From contig NZ_NESG01000002.1 of the NCBI RefSeq assembly GCF_002778275.1, positions 372,001 through 436,000 of the forward strand: a DNA stretch of 64,000 nucleotides, read 5' to 3'. The translations under genes and the position numbers were made by a program. Numbering within the stretch: position 1 is the stretch's first letter; each line of letters opens with the position of its first letter. A model generated the notes under the pieces. The model worked only from the letters and a program-made list of their open reading frames with translations, was not told where the DNA came from and did no database searches. Source of the DNA: Limnohabitans sp. G3-2. GTDB lineage: Bacteria > Pseudomonadota > Gammaproteobacteria > Burkholderiales > Burkholderiaceae_C. Positions 33,909 through 42,128 of the stretch are shown here, piece after piece.

Positions 33909-33988
33909 GATAAGCAGTGACTATAGAAGTTTGATTCTTTATTTCCGACGTCAAGAATTTGTAGATTTGCGAAAGCGGTGCAAAGAGC

Positions 33989-34345
33989 TTACGTATCGCT
34001 TATTTGTGCTTGTTTGAGGGAAAACTGATTACTGCGGCCAGCCAAATTACCCGCTTCTCGAGGCCTGCGAACCAGCCGTACTTCCAGCTTGCAACCCAAG
34101 GCATCAGCATATTTTGTTAGCGTAGCTAGCGATGGTGAGTGCTTGCCACTACCAGATTCCATCCGTGCCACGGCAGATTGGGTAGTTCCGATTTTTTCGG
34201 CCACCTGCGCTTGGGTCAGGCCTTGCGACGTACGGGCTTTCAAGAACTCGTCCAAAAGAGAAAATTCGTCGCTCAGCTTGTCGAATTCAGCTTTAACAGC
34301 CGAATCGGCCAGTGCCTGGGTGCGCAGTTGTTTATGCGTCAACAT
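33989..34345 (-). CDS. HigA-like antitoxin, XRE-family helix-turn-helix
   Basis: The 118-aa protein has an N-terminal helical segment (AVKAEFDKLSDEFSLLDEFL) followed by a Cro/C1-type HTH (GLTQAQVAEKIGTTQSAVARMESG) at about residues 42-65, and the LATLTKYADALGCKLEVRLV block common in HigA antitoxins. It binds its toxin partner and represses their shared promoter. It is the second gene of the pair, overlapping the toxin gene by 14 bp; toxin-first order is typical of HigBA. The base composition is visibly lower in GC than its neighbours, pointing to recent acquisition. Confidence 0.87.
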   Translation of the reverse strand: MLTHKQLRTQALADSAVKAEFDKLSDEFSLLDEFLKARTSQGLTQAQVAEKIGTTQSAVARMESGSGKHSPSLATLTKYADALGCKLEVRLVRRPREAGNLAGRSNQFSLKQAQISDT

Positions 34346-34664
34346 CTTTCCACTCCTTCATACGTTTGCGTGCAAGAGCCAATTCTTTGGGCGGTGTTTT
34401 GTCGGTCTTCTTCATAAATTGATGAAGCATGACAATTTTGCGATTCACCACCGTACAGAAAAATACGCGTCCAATACCTTCTCGGGACTTCAATCGCAGC
34501 TCAAAGAGTCCTGAACTCATGGCACGCGTGTGTGGCATTCCTAAATCCGGACCAAATTCCATCATCCGATCAGTGCAATGAAAGTACCTTGCCAAAATGC
34601 CGGGCGGTAAAGCCAGCACTTCAGCCTGTAACTTTTCATCGTGATATTGGATGTCCCACTTCAT
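34332..34664 (-). CDS. RelE/HigB-type toxin (phage Gp49-like)
   Basis: The 110-aa protein matches the Gp49/HigB-like toxin family: KWDIQYHDEKLQAEVLALP at the N-terminus, MMEFGPDLGMPHTRAMSSGLFELRLKS in the middle and RVFFCTVVNRKIVMLHQFMKKTDKTPPKEL at the end. The K-T-P--E-ALA-KR ending is diagnostic. Such toxins cut mRNA on the ribosome. The start at 34664 gives the family length; the frame upstream is open to 34724 without an obvious ribosome site. Confidence 0.87.
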   Translation of the reverse strand: MKWDIQYHDEKLQAEVLALPPGILARYFHCTDRMMEFGPDLGMPHTRAMSSGLFELRLKSREGIGRVFFCTVVNRKIVMLHQFMKKTDKTPPKELALARKRMKEWKDVDA

Positions 34665-34728
34665 GCTGAAAATATAGCATGTTTGAGATAATTTTTTGCT
34701 CAGGGTTGTTGATCCTGGATACACACTT

Positions 34729-34798
34729 GAACACTTTGCCGCGCTATGTTCGGTGACAACCGGGATGCAGATTGGATGGTGCTATGGGCACACGCGGC
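34729..34798 (+). pseudogene. Decayed duplicate of the ynjF 3' end
   Basis: The plus-strand frame here reads EHFAALCSVTTGMQIGWCYG, matching the last residues of the YnjF-like protein (EHFAVLAY then GLCAVTTGMRVGWGY at 33510-33590) with an eight-residue deletion. It has no start and no rest of the gene. Together with the intact ynjF end it brackets the lipoprotein and toxin-antitoxin genes. Confidence 0.6.
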
Positions 34799-34865
34799 GA
34801 ATACGCCGCATATTCACCTCAAAATGTGCGGCGAAAGATGGGGCTCAGCGTCGTACAAACTGATT

Positions 34866-34962
34866 GCGCGACACTAAGACTTGCAAGCGTGACACATTAA
34901 GCGACATAATGACCATCAATACTGTCGCTCATAGTCGCGCTTTCGCCCCTTAAGCGCGACAA
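34866..34962. promoter_or_regulatory. Cluster of GCGACA-type sites upstream of the Fic gene
   Basis: The 97-bp stretch holds GCGCGACAC (34866), GCGTGACAC (34887), AAGCGACAT (34899), TGTCGCTC (34923, reverse), GTCGCGC (34934, reverse) and AAGCGCGACAA (34952). The repeats have both orientations and lie 20-130 bp before the start of the Fic-fold gene, which has its own N-terminal helix-turn-helix. This looks like a multi-site operator. Confidence 0.5.
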
Positions 34963-34983
34963 ATTGCCCCAAAAGGCCACCCC

Positions 34984-36456
34984 ATGCCCCGCATCACCCC
35001 CGCCGACGAATTGCATCAGATCGAATCCATCGTGGCCGCGCACCCGGGCGGGATCGGCATTGCCGAGATCGAGGCGGCCATGGCGCAGTGTCAGGGCGGG
35101 GCGCTGAACCGCCGCACTTTGCAGCGCCGCTTGCTCAAACTGATCGATGCGCAGCGGATCGCGTCTGAGGGGCAGAGCATTGCGCTGGTTTACAAGCCGG
35201 TGGCGCAGGGATGGGCGCAACTTGTGGGCGGTAGCGGTGTCGGGGGCGTCATGACCCCAGTGGGCGTGGCCGAGGCGGAGCCTGATTTGCCGGTTTCGCC
35301 CGCAGGGGCCAGCATCCGTGAACGGGTCCGTCAACCGCTGATGCACCGCCGACCGGTGGGTTATCGGCGTGAGTTTTTAGAGGCCTATCAGCCGGGCGTC
35401 ACGTTTTATTTGCCCACCGCGCTGCGCAGCCAGTTGCACGAGATGGGCCGCACGCCTGACCATGAACGGCCCGCAGGCACCTACGCCCGCGACATCTTGA
35501 GCCGTTTGTTGGTGGATTTGTCGTGGGCTTCATCGCGGCTGGAGGGCAACACCTACAGCCGCTTGGACACGCAAAACCTGATCGAGCATGGCCAGGCGGC
35601 TCAGGGCAAGGACGCCATTGAAACGCAGATGATCCTGAACCACAAAGCCGCCATCGAGATGCTGATGGAGGATACGAACGAGGACACGAACGAGGTGGGC
35701 TTGGATGCCTTCACGTTCAAAAACTTGCATGCCGTCTTGTCGCAAGATTTGATGCGCGACCCGCAGGCCAGTGGCAGGCTGCGTCGGCGCGTGGTGGAGA
35801 TTTCGGGCACGGTGTTTCACCCCGTCGCCATGCCCCAGGTGATTGAGGACTGTTTTGAGCTGCTGCTGAAAAAAGCCGCCGCCATTCCCGATCCGTTTGA
35901 GCAGGCGTTTTTCCTCATGGTGCAGCTGCCGTATTTGCAGCCCTTTGAAGATGTGAACAAACGCGTGTCGCGCATTGCCGCCAATATGCCGCTGATCCAG
36001 CACAAGCTTTGCCCTTTGTCGTTCGTCGATGTGCCCGAGCGGGCTTACATCGAAGGCACTTTGGGGGTGTATGAGCTCAACGAGGTCGATTTGTTGCGCG
36101 ACGTGTTTGTGTGGGCGTATGAGCGTTCGTGCCAGCGTTATCTGGCCATCACCCAAACCATGGTCGAGCCGGACCCCCTCAAAATCAAATACCGCGAGGC
36201 GTTGATTCAGGCTGTGCAGACGGTGGTCAAGGGCCTGCAAGCGCCCGGCCCAGACGCGCTGGCCACTGTGGTGGCGCACATGCCTGTGCCTGCAGTCGAC
36301 CAAGACGCGTTCACCCACATATTGACCGAGGCGCTGCAGCAGTTGCATGAAGGCAGCGTGGCCCGCTACCGGCTGCGTCGCTCTGAATACCTGGCCTGGC
36401 AGTTGGTTTGCTCGGGGGGTGGCGATCACCCAGCACTTTTTGGCCAGCCGCACTGA
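34984..36456 (+). CDS. Fic-fold protein with N-terminal HTH and non-canonical active site
   Basis: The 490-aa protein has an N-terminal helix-turn-helix-like region (about residues 20-60, ALNRRTLQRRLLKLIDAQRI), a class II inhibitory helix SSRLEGN (Ser183 to Glu187), and the Fic core with LQPFEDVNKRVSRIAAN. In the standard motif HPFxxGNGR the His is the catalytic base; here Gln319 occupies that position and G-N-G is V-N-K. AMP transfer by the usual mechanism is therefore doubtful. Variants with QPFEDxNKR are known as a Fic subgroup of unclear activity. The C-terminal 130 residues are helical without a named domain. Confidence 0.85.
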   Translation: MPRITPADELHQIESIVAAHPGGIGIAEIEAAMAQCQGGALNRRTLQRRLLKLIDAQRIASEGQSIALVYKPVAQGWAQLVGGSGVGGVMTPVGVAEAEPDLPVSPAGASIRERVRQPLMHRRPVGYRREFLEAYQPGVTFYLPTALRSQLHEMGRTPDHERPAGTYARDILSRLLVDLSWASSRLEGNTYSRLDTQNLIEHGQAAQGKDAIETQMILNHKAAIEMLMEDTNEDTNEVGLDAFTFKNLHAVLSQDLMRDPQASGRLRRRVVEISGTVFHPVAMPQVIEDCFELLLKKAAAIPDPFEQAFFLMVQLPYLQPFEDVNKRVSRIAANMPLIQHKLCPLSFVDVPERAYIEGTLGVYELNEVDLLRDVFVWAYERSCQRYLAITQTMVEPDPLKIKYREALIQAVQTVVKGLQAPGPDALATVVAHMPVPAVDQDAFTHILTEALQQLHEGSVARYRLRRSEYLAWQLVCSGGGDHPALFGQPH

Positions 36457-36549
36457 ACGGTCAGTTCATCAGCGTTATCGTTCACAGTCTTGGGCAGCGC
36501 ACCTCTCGCACCCTCCGCCAAGTGATCGCCCCATCAGGAGTTCCCCTTC

Positions 36550-38721
36550 ATGCGCCTTCGTCAAATTGTTTTGCTGGTCTTGCTGGCCCTGGCCATCGGC
36601 GCTTTTGTCGCGCTGGATCTGGGCGCGTACCTCAGCTTTGAGCAGCTCAAGGCGAGCCAAGCCCTTTTGGACCAGCGCTATGCACAGCAGCCGGTGTTGG
36701 TGGCGGCGGTGTATTTTGGGGTGTATGTCTTGGCCACGGCGCTGTCGATTCCGGGCGCGGTCATCATCACTTTGGGCGGTGGGGCGGTGTTTGGCCTGTG
36801 GCAGGGTTTGCTGCTGGTGTCGTTCGCCTCCACCTTCGGTGCCACTTTGGCTTTTCTGGCTTCGCGTTTTGTGCTTCGCGAGTGGGTCGAAGCCCGCTTT
36901 GGGCAGCGCCTGGCCGACATCCACTCGGGTGTGGACAAAGAGGGCGCGTTTTATCTGTTCACCTTGCGCCTGATTCCGGTGGTGCCTTTTTTCCTGATCA
37001 ACCTGCTCATGGGCCTCACGCGCATGAAGACCTGGACGTACTACTGGGTGAGTCAGCTGGGCATGCTGGCGGGCACGGCGGTGTATGTGAATGCGGGCAC
37101 GCAACTGGCGCAGCTGGACTCGGTGCGGGGCATTCTGAGCCCGGCGCTGTTGGGCAGCTTTGTGCTGCTGGGCATCTTTCCCTTGTTGGCGCGGCGTGTG
37201 GTGGCGACCGTTCAAAAGCGAAAAGTCTATGCCCGTTGGGCCAGCGTGCGCCCCAAGACTTTTGACCGCAACCTGATCGTGATCGGCGGCGGTGCTGCGG
37301 GTTTGGTGTCGGCCTACATTGCCGCCGCCGTCAAAGCCAAAGTCACTTTGATCGAGGCGCACAAGATGGGCGGCGACTGCCTGAACTACGGCTGCGTGCC
37401 GAGCAAGGCCTTGATCAAGAGCGCCAAGCTGGCCCACCAAATGCGTCATGGCGCGAAGTACGGCCTGAGCGACACCGCGCCCAGCTTCAGTTTCAAGGCG
37501 GTGATGCAGCGCGTGCACGACGTGATCAAAGCCATCGAGCCGCACGACAGTGTGGCGCGCTACACCGGCTTGGGTGTGGAGGTGCTGCAGGGTCACGGCA
37601 AGCTGGTGAACCCCTGGACAGTGGAAGTGACTTTGAACGACGGCCAGGTGCAGCGCCTGAGCGCACGGAGCATCGTGATCGCGGCGGGCGCTCGCCCCAT
37701 CGTGCCGCCTTTGCCGGGCCTCGATGACGTGGGCTACCTCACCAGCGACACGCTGTGGGACGAGTTGGCCAAGTTGGACGATATTCCGAAGCGCATCGTG
37801 GTCCTGGGCGGCGGGCCGATTGGCTGCGAGCTGTCGCAAAGTTTTGCCCGCTTGGGTGCGCAGGTCACGCAGGTCGAAATGGGCGAGCGCATCATGGTGC
37901 GCGAGGACTTGGAGGTGTCTGCGCTGGCACGCGACGCGCTGAAGGCCGACGGCGTGCGGGTGCTCACCGGGCACCAAGCGCTGCGCTGCGAGCGCCGGGG
38001 TGAGGACAAAATTTTGGTGGCCTCTTCACAAGGCCGCGAGATGGAAATTGTTTTTGACGCCTTGGTTTGTGCCGTGGGCCGTGTGGCCCGTCTGCAAGGT
38101 TATGGCTTGGAAGACATTGGCGTGCCCACGCTCCGCAAGAACTTCACCATTGAGACCAACGAGTACCTGCAAACCATTTACCCCAACATTTACGCCGCAG
38201 GCGATGTGGCCGGGCCTTACCAGTTCACCCACACGGCCGCGCACCAAGCTTGGTATGCGGCAGTCAACGCGCTGTTTGGCGACTTCAAGTCCTTCAAGGT
38301 CGACTACCGCGTGATCCCCTGGGCCACGTTCATCGACCCCGAGGTGGCGCGTGTGGGCCTGAACGAACAAGAGGCGCAAGCCCAGGGCATCGCGTACGAG
38401 GTGACGAAGTACGGCATCGACGACCTGGACCGAGCGATTGCAGACAGTGAGGCCCATGGCTTTGTGAAAGTGCTCACCGTGCCCGGCAAAGACCGCATTT
38501 TGGGCGTGACCATCGTGGGCCCGCATGCAGGCGATTTGCTGGCCGAATACGTGCTGGCCATGAAACATGGCCTGGGCCTCAACAAGATTTTGGGCACCAT
38601 CCACATCTACCCGACCATGGCCGAGGCCAACAAGTACGCGGCCGGTGAATGGAAGCGCGCCCACGCGCCGCAAAAGCTGCTGGCCTGGGTGAAGAGGTTC
38701 CACGATTGGCGGCGCGGATGA
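36550..38721 (+). CDS. TVP38/VTT membrane domain fused to a mercuric-reductase-like flavoprotein
   Basis: The 723-aa protein joins an N-terminal VTT (TVP38/TMEM64, DedA-like) membrane domain (about residues 1-215, with IPGAVIITLGGGAVFG and RLIPVVPFFLINLLMGLT) to a pyridine-nucleotide disulfide oxidoreductase from about residue 235. The flavoprotein has GGGAAGLVSAYIAA, the redox pair Cys277 and Cys282 (GGDCLNYGCVPSKAL), a second Rossmann motif (VVLGGGPIGCELS) and the FAD motif YAAGDVAG. At the C-terminal dimer segment the usual HxHPT is HIYPTMAE, so the acid-base His is Tyr. The substrate is unknown. AGGAG lies just upstream; it overlaps the next gene by ATGA. Confidence 0.88.
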   Translation: MRLRQIVLLVLLALAIGAFVALDLGAYLSFEQLKASQALLDQRYAQQPVLVAAVYFGVYVLATALSIPGAVIITLGGGAVFGLWQGLLLVSFASTFGATLAFLASRFVLREWVEARFGQRLADIHSGVDKEGAFYLFTLRLIPVVPFFLINLLMGLTRMKTWTYYWVSQLGMLAGTAVYVNAGTQLAQLDSVRGILSPALLGSFVLLGIFPLLARRVVATVQKRKVYARWASVRPKTFDRNLIVIGGGAAGLVSAYIAAAVKAKVTLIEAHKMGGDCLNYGCVPSKALIKSAKLAHQMRHGAKYGLSDTAPSFSFKAVMQRVHDVIKAIEPHDSVARYTGLGVEVLQGHGKLVNPWTVEVTLNDGQVQRLSARSIVIAAGARPIVPPLPGLDDVGYLTSDTLWDELAKLDDIPKRIVVLGGGPIGCELSQSFARLGAQVTQVEMGERIMVREDLEVSALARDALKADGVRVLTGHQALRCERRGEDKILVASSQGREMEIVFDALVCAVGRVARLQGYGLEDIGVPTLRKNFTIETNEYLQTIYPNIYAAGDVAGPYQFTHTAAHQAWYAAVNALFGDFKSFKVDYRVIPWATFIDPEVARVGLNEQEAQAQGIAYEVTKYGIDDLDRAIADSEAHGFVKVLTVPGKDRILGVTIVGPHAGDLLAEYVLAMKHGLGLNKILGTIHIYPTMAEANKYAAGEWKRAHAPQKLLAWVKRFHDWRRG

Positions 38722-39482
38722 ACCCGCGCTTCAAACCCGTCTCTGCGCTGCTGGCGCTGGGCTTGGTCTGGGGCACGGCATCTGCCTTGGCGCAAAACCT
38801 GTCGCCTTTGGTGCCCGGCGATGGCGCTGCGCCCAGCACATGGCGCTTTGTGGGTTTCCCCAAGTCCAAGGCCGACATCCCACACACGCGCTTTGAAGCG
38901 GCCGTGGTTCAAGGCGAGCGTGCACTCAAGGTCAGCACCCGCGCTTCGTATGGCACCTGGGTGCACGACCTGCCCAAAGTCGAGCCGGCTCGCTTGCAAT
39001 GGCGTTGGCGGCTGGACCAGCCGCTGACCTCAGACAAGGGCGGCCAAGTTGTGGCCGATATCCAAACCAAAGCCGGTGACGATGCGGCGCTCAAAGTGTG
39101 TGTGATGTTCGACCACCCGCTGGAGCGCGTGCCCTTTGGCCAGCGCACCTTGCTGCGCATCGCCCGCAGTGTGAGTGGCGAAGACCTGCCCGCCGCCACG
39201 CTGTGCTATGTGTGGGACAGCGGGCACCCGGCTGGATTGCAAGGCCCCAACCCTTACTCACAGCGCGTGCGCTTCATCACGCTGCAAGGCAAGGGTGCGC
39301 CGCTGGCCCAATGGCAAACCGAAAGCCGCGATGTGGCCGTCGACTTTGCCAAGTTGTTTGCGGACGAGCTGCCCCAAGGCGCGGCCGTGCCGCCTGTGCG
39401 CGCCGTGCTGATCGGGGCCGACAGCGACAACACCGGCAGCCACAGCGTGGGCTGGGTCGGTGCGATCGGCTGGCTGCCCTAG
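38718..39482 (+). CDS. DUF3047 family exported protein
   Basis: The 254-aa protein has a signal peptide (MNPRFKPVSALLALGLVWGTASALAQ) and matches DUF3047 through LQWRWRLDQPL, GDDAALKVCVMFDHP, TLCYVWDSG, and a C-terminal GADSDNTGSHSVGWVGAIGW. The fold is expected to be a beta-sandwich in the periplasm; its function is unknown. The ATG overlaps the stop of the TVP38-flavoprotein gene, so the two are coupled and may serve one envelope process. Confidence 0.85.
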   Translation: MNPRFKPVSALLALGLVWGTASALAQNLSPLVPGDGAAPSTWRFVGFPKSKADIPHTRFEAAVVQGERALKVSTRASYGTWVHDLPKVEPARLQWRWRLDQPLTSDKGGQVVADIQTKAGDDAALKVCVMFDHPLERVPFGQRTLLRIARSVSGEDLPAATLCYVWDSGHPAGLQGPNPYSQRVRFITLQGKGAPLAQWQTESRDVAVDFAKLFADELPQGAAVPPVRAVLIGADSDNTGSHSVGWVGAIGWLP

Positions 39483-39498
39483 CGGGTCGGCTGGACGC

Positions 39499-40479
39499 TC
39501 AGGAGTCGGCCTTGAAGCCCAGCGCCGTGACCAAACGACGCGCCATTTCAGAGTCATCGGCCAAACGGCGTGTGTGTTCGGCCGTGGTGCTGGCTTCGAG
39601 GTTGGCGGCCAATGGGGTCACAAAATCACGGATGTCTTGCTGGCCCATGGCCTGGCGCAGGGCCGCATTGAGGTTTTGCTTGACCGCATCGCTCACCCCG
39701 GCAGGCGCGAAGAAACCAAACCATTCGCGCACCTGCAATTCGCCAAAGCCTTGCTCGCGGTAAGTGGCCACATCGGGCGTGAAAACCGCCCGATCAGGAC
39801 CAGAGGTGGCCAAAATCCGGATCTTGCCGCCTTTGTGGTGTTGCACCCAATCGCCCAAGGGCGATGACATGCCCGCGAGCTGCCCGCCCATGACTTGTGG
39901 AATCGCGGGGCCAGAGCCTGCAAAAGGAACGTTGGTGATTTGGAAACCGCCCAACATGGCCAAGCGGCCCGCCAGCAAATGGGGCATGGAGCCCGCCGCA
40001 GGGTTGCCGATGCTGGCTTTGCCTGGATTGGCCTTGGCCCATTCAACGAAGTCTTTGATGTTTTTGACCGAATCGGGCACAGCAGGTCCGACCACAAAAG
40101 CATGGTCAGTGGAATGGCCAATGCCGATGGGGGAGACGTCGGACTGCGCGTAACTCAGCCGGGTGTAGGAGTGCGGGTAAATCGTCAGCATGGACGCGGG
40201 CGAATACAGGATGTGGGCCCCATCGGCCGCTGCAGACTTGAGGGTGGTGACGCCGATCTGGCCGCCAGCGCCGGGTTTGTTGTCCACGATGACGTTGTTG
40301 GCGTAAGTGCCACGCATCTTCTCCGCGATGCGGCGGGCAAAGGCATCGGTCGTGCCACCGGGCGGAAAGCCCACAATGATGCGCAGATTTTCCAGGCGAG
40401 TTTGCGCAAAGTTGGGCAGATGGGCCAAGCCCAGCATGCCGGCGGCAGCGCCTTGCATCAATTGGCGACGGGTGGTCAT
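39499..40479 (-). CDS. TctC/Bug-family solute-binding protein
   Basis: The 326-aa protein has a leader with paired arginines (MTTRRQLMQGAAAGMLGLAH), possibly Tat-dependent, then RIIVGFPPGGTTDAFARRIA, VIVDNKPGAGGQIG, and FAGSGPAIPQVMGGQLAGMSS. These are the Bug beta-loop signatures for binding a carboxylate-like ligand. It is convergent with the DUF3047 gene and has no transporter partner close by. It lies 130 bp from the next minus-strand gene, so it may be separately expressed. Confidence 0.9.
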   Translation of the reverse strand: MTTRRQLMQGAAAGMLGLAHLPNFAQTRLENLRIIVGFPPGGTTDAFARRIAEKMRGTYANNVIVDNKPGAGGQIGVTTLKSAAADGAHILYSPASMLTIYPHSYTRLSYAQSDVSPIGIGHSTDHAFVVGPAVPDSVKNIKDFVEWAKANPGKASIGNPAAGSMPHLLAGRLAMLGGFQITNVPFAGSGPAIPQVMGGQLAGMSSPLGDWVQHHKGGKIRILATSGPDRAVFTPDVATYREQGFGELQVREWFGFFAPAGVSDAVKQNLNAALRQAMGQQDIRDFVTPLAANLEASTTAEHTRRLADDSEMARRLVTALGFKADS

Positions 40480-40610
40480 GGATCGAAACTCCTCAAGTCG
40501 TGGAATGGAAAGAAACCTCCAGATTGAAGCACTTCATGCCGACGGCCCACAGAGGGTATTCACTGATCACAGGGCGGCCCGATCGCGCCGCTCGGCCACC
40601 TGCAGCAAGG

Positions 40611-41375
40611 TCAGTCTGGGGTGGGATAACCTGCGGGCGCCACCGCTGCGCCTTGGATTTGGTGACGAACAAAGGCTTGTGCGACCCAGCCGGATTGCTT
40701 GGCTTCTTCCACAAAAGCATTCAGTTGTTCACGCGCTGCGGCGCTGCGCTGGGCGGGCATGCCCATGGCTTGGTGGATGACCATGAAGCGGCCGGGCAAC
40801 AAGCGCACACCGGGCAGGCGCTGGGCATCGGCTTGGAGTTGCTGCTTCACGCCTGCGGCCACTTCGAGTTGCTGTGCCATGAACACCTCGACCACGGCTG
40901 GCGAGCTGGGCGCGCGCACGATGCGGGCGTGTTTCAGGTGGCGGCTCAAAAACAAATCGTAAGCACTGCCGGCACCCACGGTCACGCGGTGGCTGGCCTG
41001 ATCCACCTCGCCGTTGCTTTGCAGCGGTGAGTCGCTGCGCACCATGTAGGCCCCCTCAATCTGCACATACGGCGGCGAAAAATGCAGGCCCTCGCCCCGC
41101 ACCGGGTCGATGGCAAAAAAGCCGATGTCGGCCTCGTCAGCGCGCACGCATTGCACCGAGTCGTCGGCCTTTTTGAAGATGCGCCATTCAATGCCCACAC
41201 CCAACTGCGCCGCCAATGCGCGTGACAAGTCGGCCGAGATGCCCGAGGGCTCACCCGCCGCATCGAGCCCAGCAAGTACCGGGTTGCCCAAATTGATGGC
41301 CACACGCAAAGGGCCATGGGGGGCGATGAAAGGCGCCATGGCGGCGAGCGAAGGCGTGTGCAAATGGGCGTTCAT
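40611..41375 (-). CDS. Periplasmic amino-acid-binding-like protein (SBP family 3)
   Basis: The 254-aa protein has the family-3 solute-binding pattern: LRVAINLGNPVLAG near the N-terminus, GISADLSRALAAQLGVGIEW, ADIGFFAIDPVRGEGLHFSPPY and VGAGSAYDLFLSRHLK. Normal members bind amino acids or opines for ABC uptake. No signal peptide is visible from this start, and none is found upstream in frame, so it may act in the cytoplasm or have a mis-set start. It follows the double-cupin gene by 64 bp on the same strand. Confidence 0.8.
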   Translation of the reverse strand: MNAHLHTPSLAAMAPFIAPHGPLRVAINLGNPVLAGLDAAGEPSGISADLSRALAAQLGVGIEWRIFKKADDSVQCVRADEADIGFFAIDPVRGEGLHFSPPYVQIEGAYMVRSDSPLQSNGEVDQASHRVTVGAGSAYDLFLSRHLKHARIVRAPSSPAVVEVFMAQQLEVAAGVKQQLQADAQRLPGVRLLPGRFMVIHQAMGMPAQRSAAAREQLNAFVEEAKQSGWVAQAFVRHQIQGAAVAPAGYPTPD

Positions 41376-41439
41376 GGGGTGTCGTTCAAGGTGGCCGTCT
41401 CAGGCCCAAGATCTTAAAAAACCAAGCCCTGCGGGCGGC

Positions 41440-42105
41440 TTACAGGTGCCCGGTTTTCACCAGAATCAAGCAGCCTTCACGGCTGAAGGGCTGGTGCTGG
41501 CTCATGTGGGGGCTGCGCAGCCAACTGCCGGCAGGGTAGTCGCCGTGTTCGTCCGAGAACACGCCCTCGACCACCCAGATCTCTTCGCCGCCCCAATGCC
41601 GGTGCGGGTTGAAGAAGGTGTGCGGCGCCCAGCGCACCAGGGCGGTGTTTTGCGTCTCGAAGGTGTTGAGCGGCAAAACCTTCAGGCCCTCCACCATGCC
41701 TTGCCGCCATTGACTGCGGCGCGAGTCAATGACCACGCGCTCGGCGTCGCGTGCGTCCAAGTGGCGCAGTTTGACGAACAAGGTGCAGCCGTCTGGTGAA
41801 GACGGCGCATGCGATGTGCCGACCGGGTTTTTGATGTAGGTGCCGGGGCCGTACACGCCGTGTTCATCTTGCAGCGTGCCTTCGAGCACCAAAATTTCTT
41901 CACCCCCGCCGTGCGTGTGGCTGGAAAATGCCGAGCCCGGTGCATAACGCACGATGGACGTGGCGCGCGCGACTTCCCCTCCGTCACGCTCGAGCATGCG
42001 GCGCGACACGCCAGAGGAGGGGGAGTCCACCCATGCGAGCGAGGGGCTGTAAATGGTGCAGCGCTGGGTCCGGTCGGCGTTGAGCGTGAGGTGTTCGGTG
42101 GTCAT
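41440..42105 (-). CDS. Double-cupin (ChrR-like) protein
   Basis: The 221-aa protein has two tandem cupin halves with parallel metal motifs: HTHGGGEEILVLEG (about residue 65) and HRHWGGEEIWVVEG (about residue 171), each followed by a G-Y--G---K/RSP-G/M-H-segment. This is the ChrR-type cupin of anti-sigma factors and acetylacetone-dioxygenase-like enzymes, but here without the zinc-binding anti-sigma domain. It could be a metal-dependent dioxygenase or a sensor. It starts 23 bp after the SelD-fusion stop, which puts it in the senB/senC-like operon. Confidence 0.8.
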   Translation of the reverse strand: MTTEHLTLNADRTQRCTIYSPSLAWVDSPSSGVSRRMLERDGGEVARATSIVRYAPGSAFSSHTHGGGEEILVLEGTLQDEHGVYGPGTYIKNPVGTSHAPSSPDGCTLFVKLRHLDARDAERVVIDSRRSQWRQGMVEGLKVLPLNTFETQNTALVRWAPHTFFNPHRHWGGEEIWVVEGVFSDEHGDYPAGSWLRSPHMSQHQPFSREGCLILVKTGHL

Positions 42106-42128
42106 GACAGGGCAGGCCTTGAAGGCGC

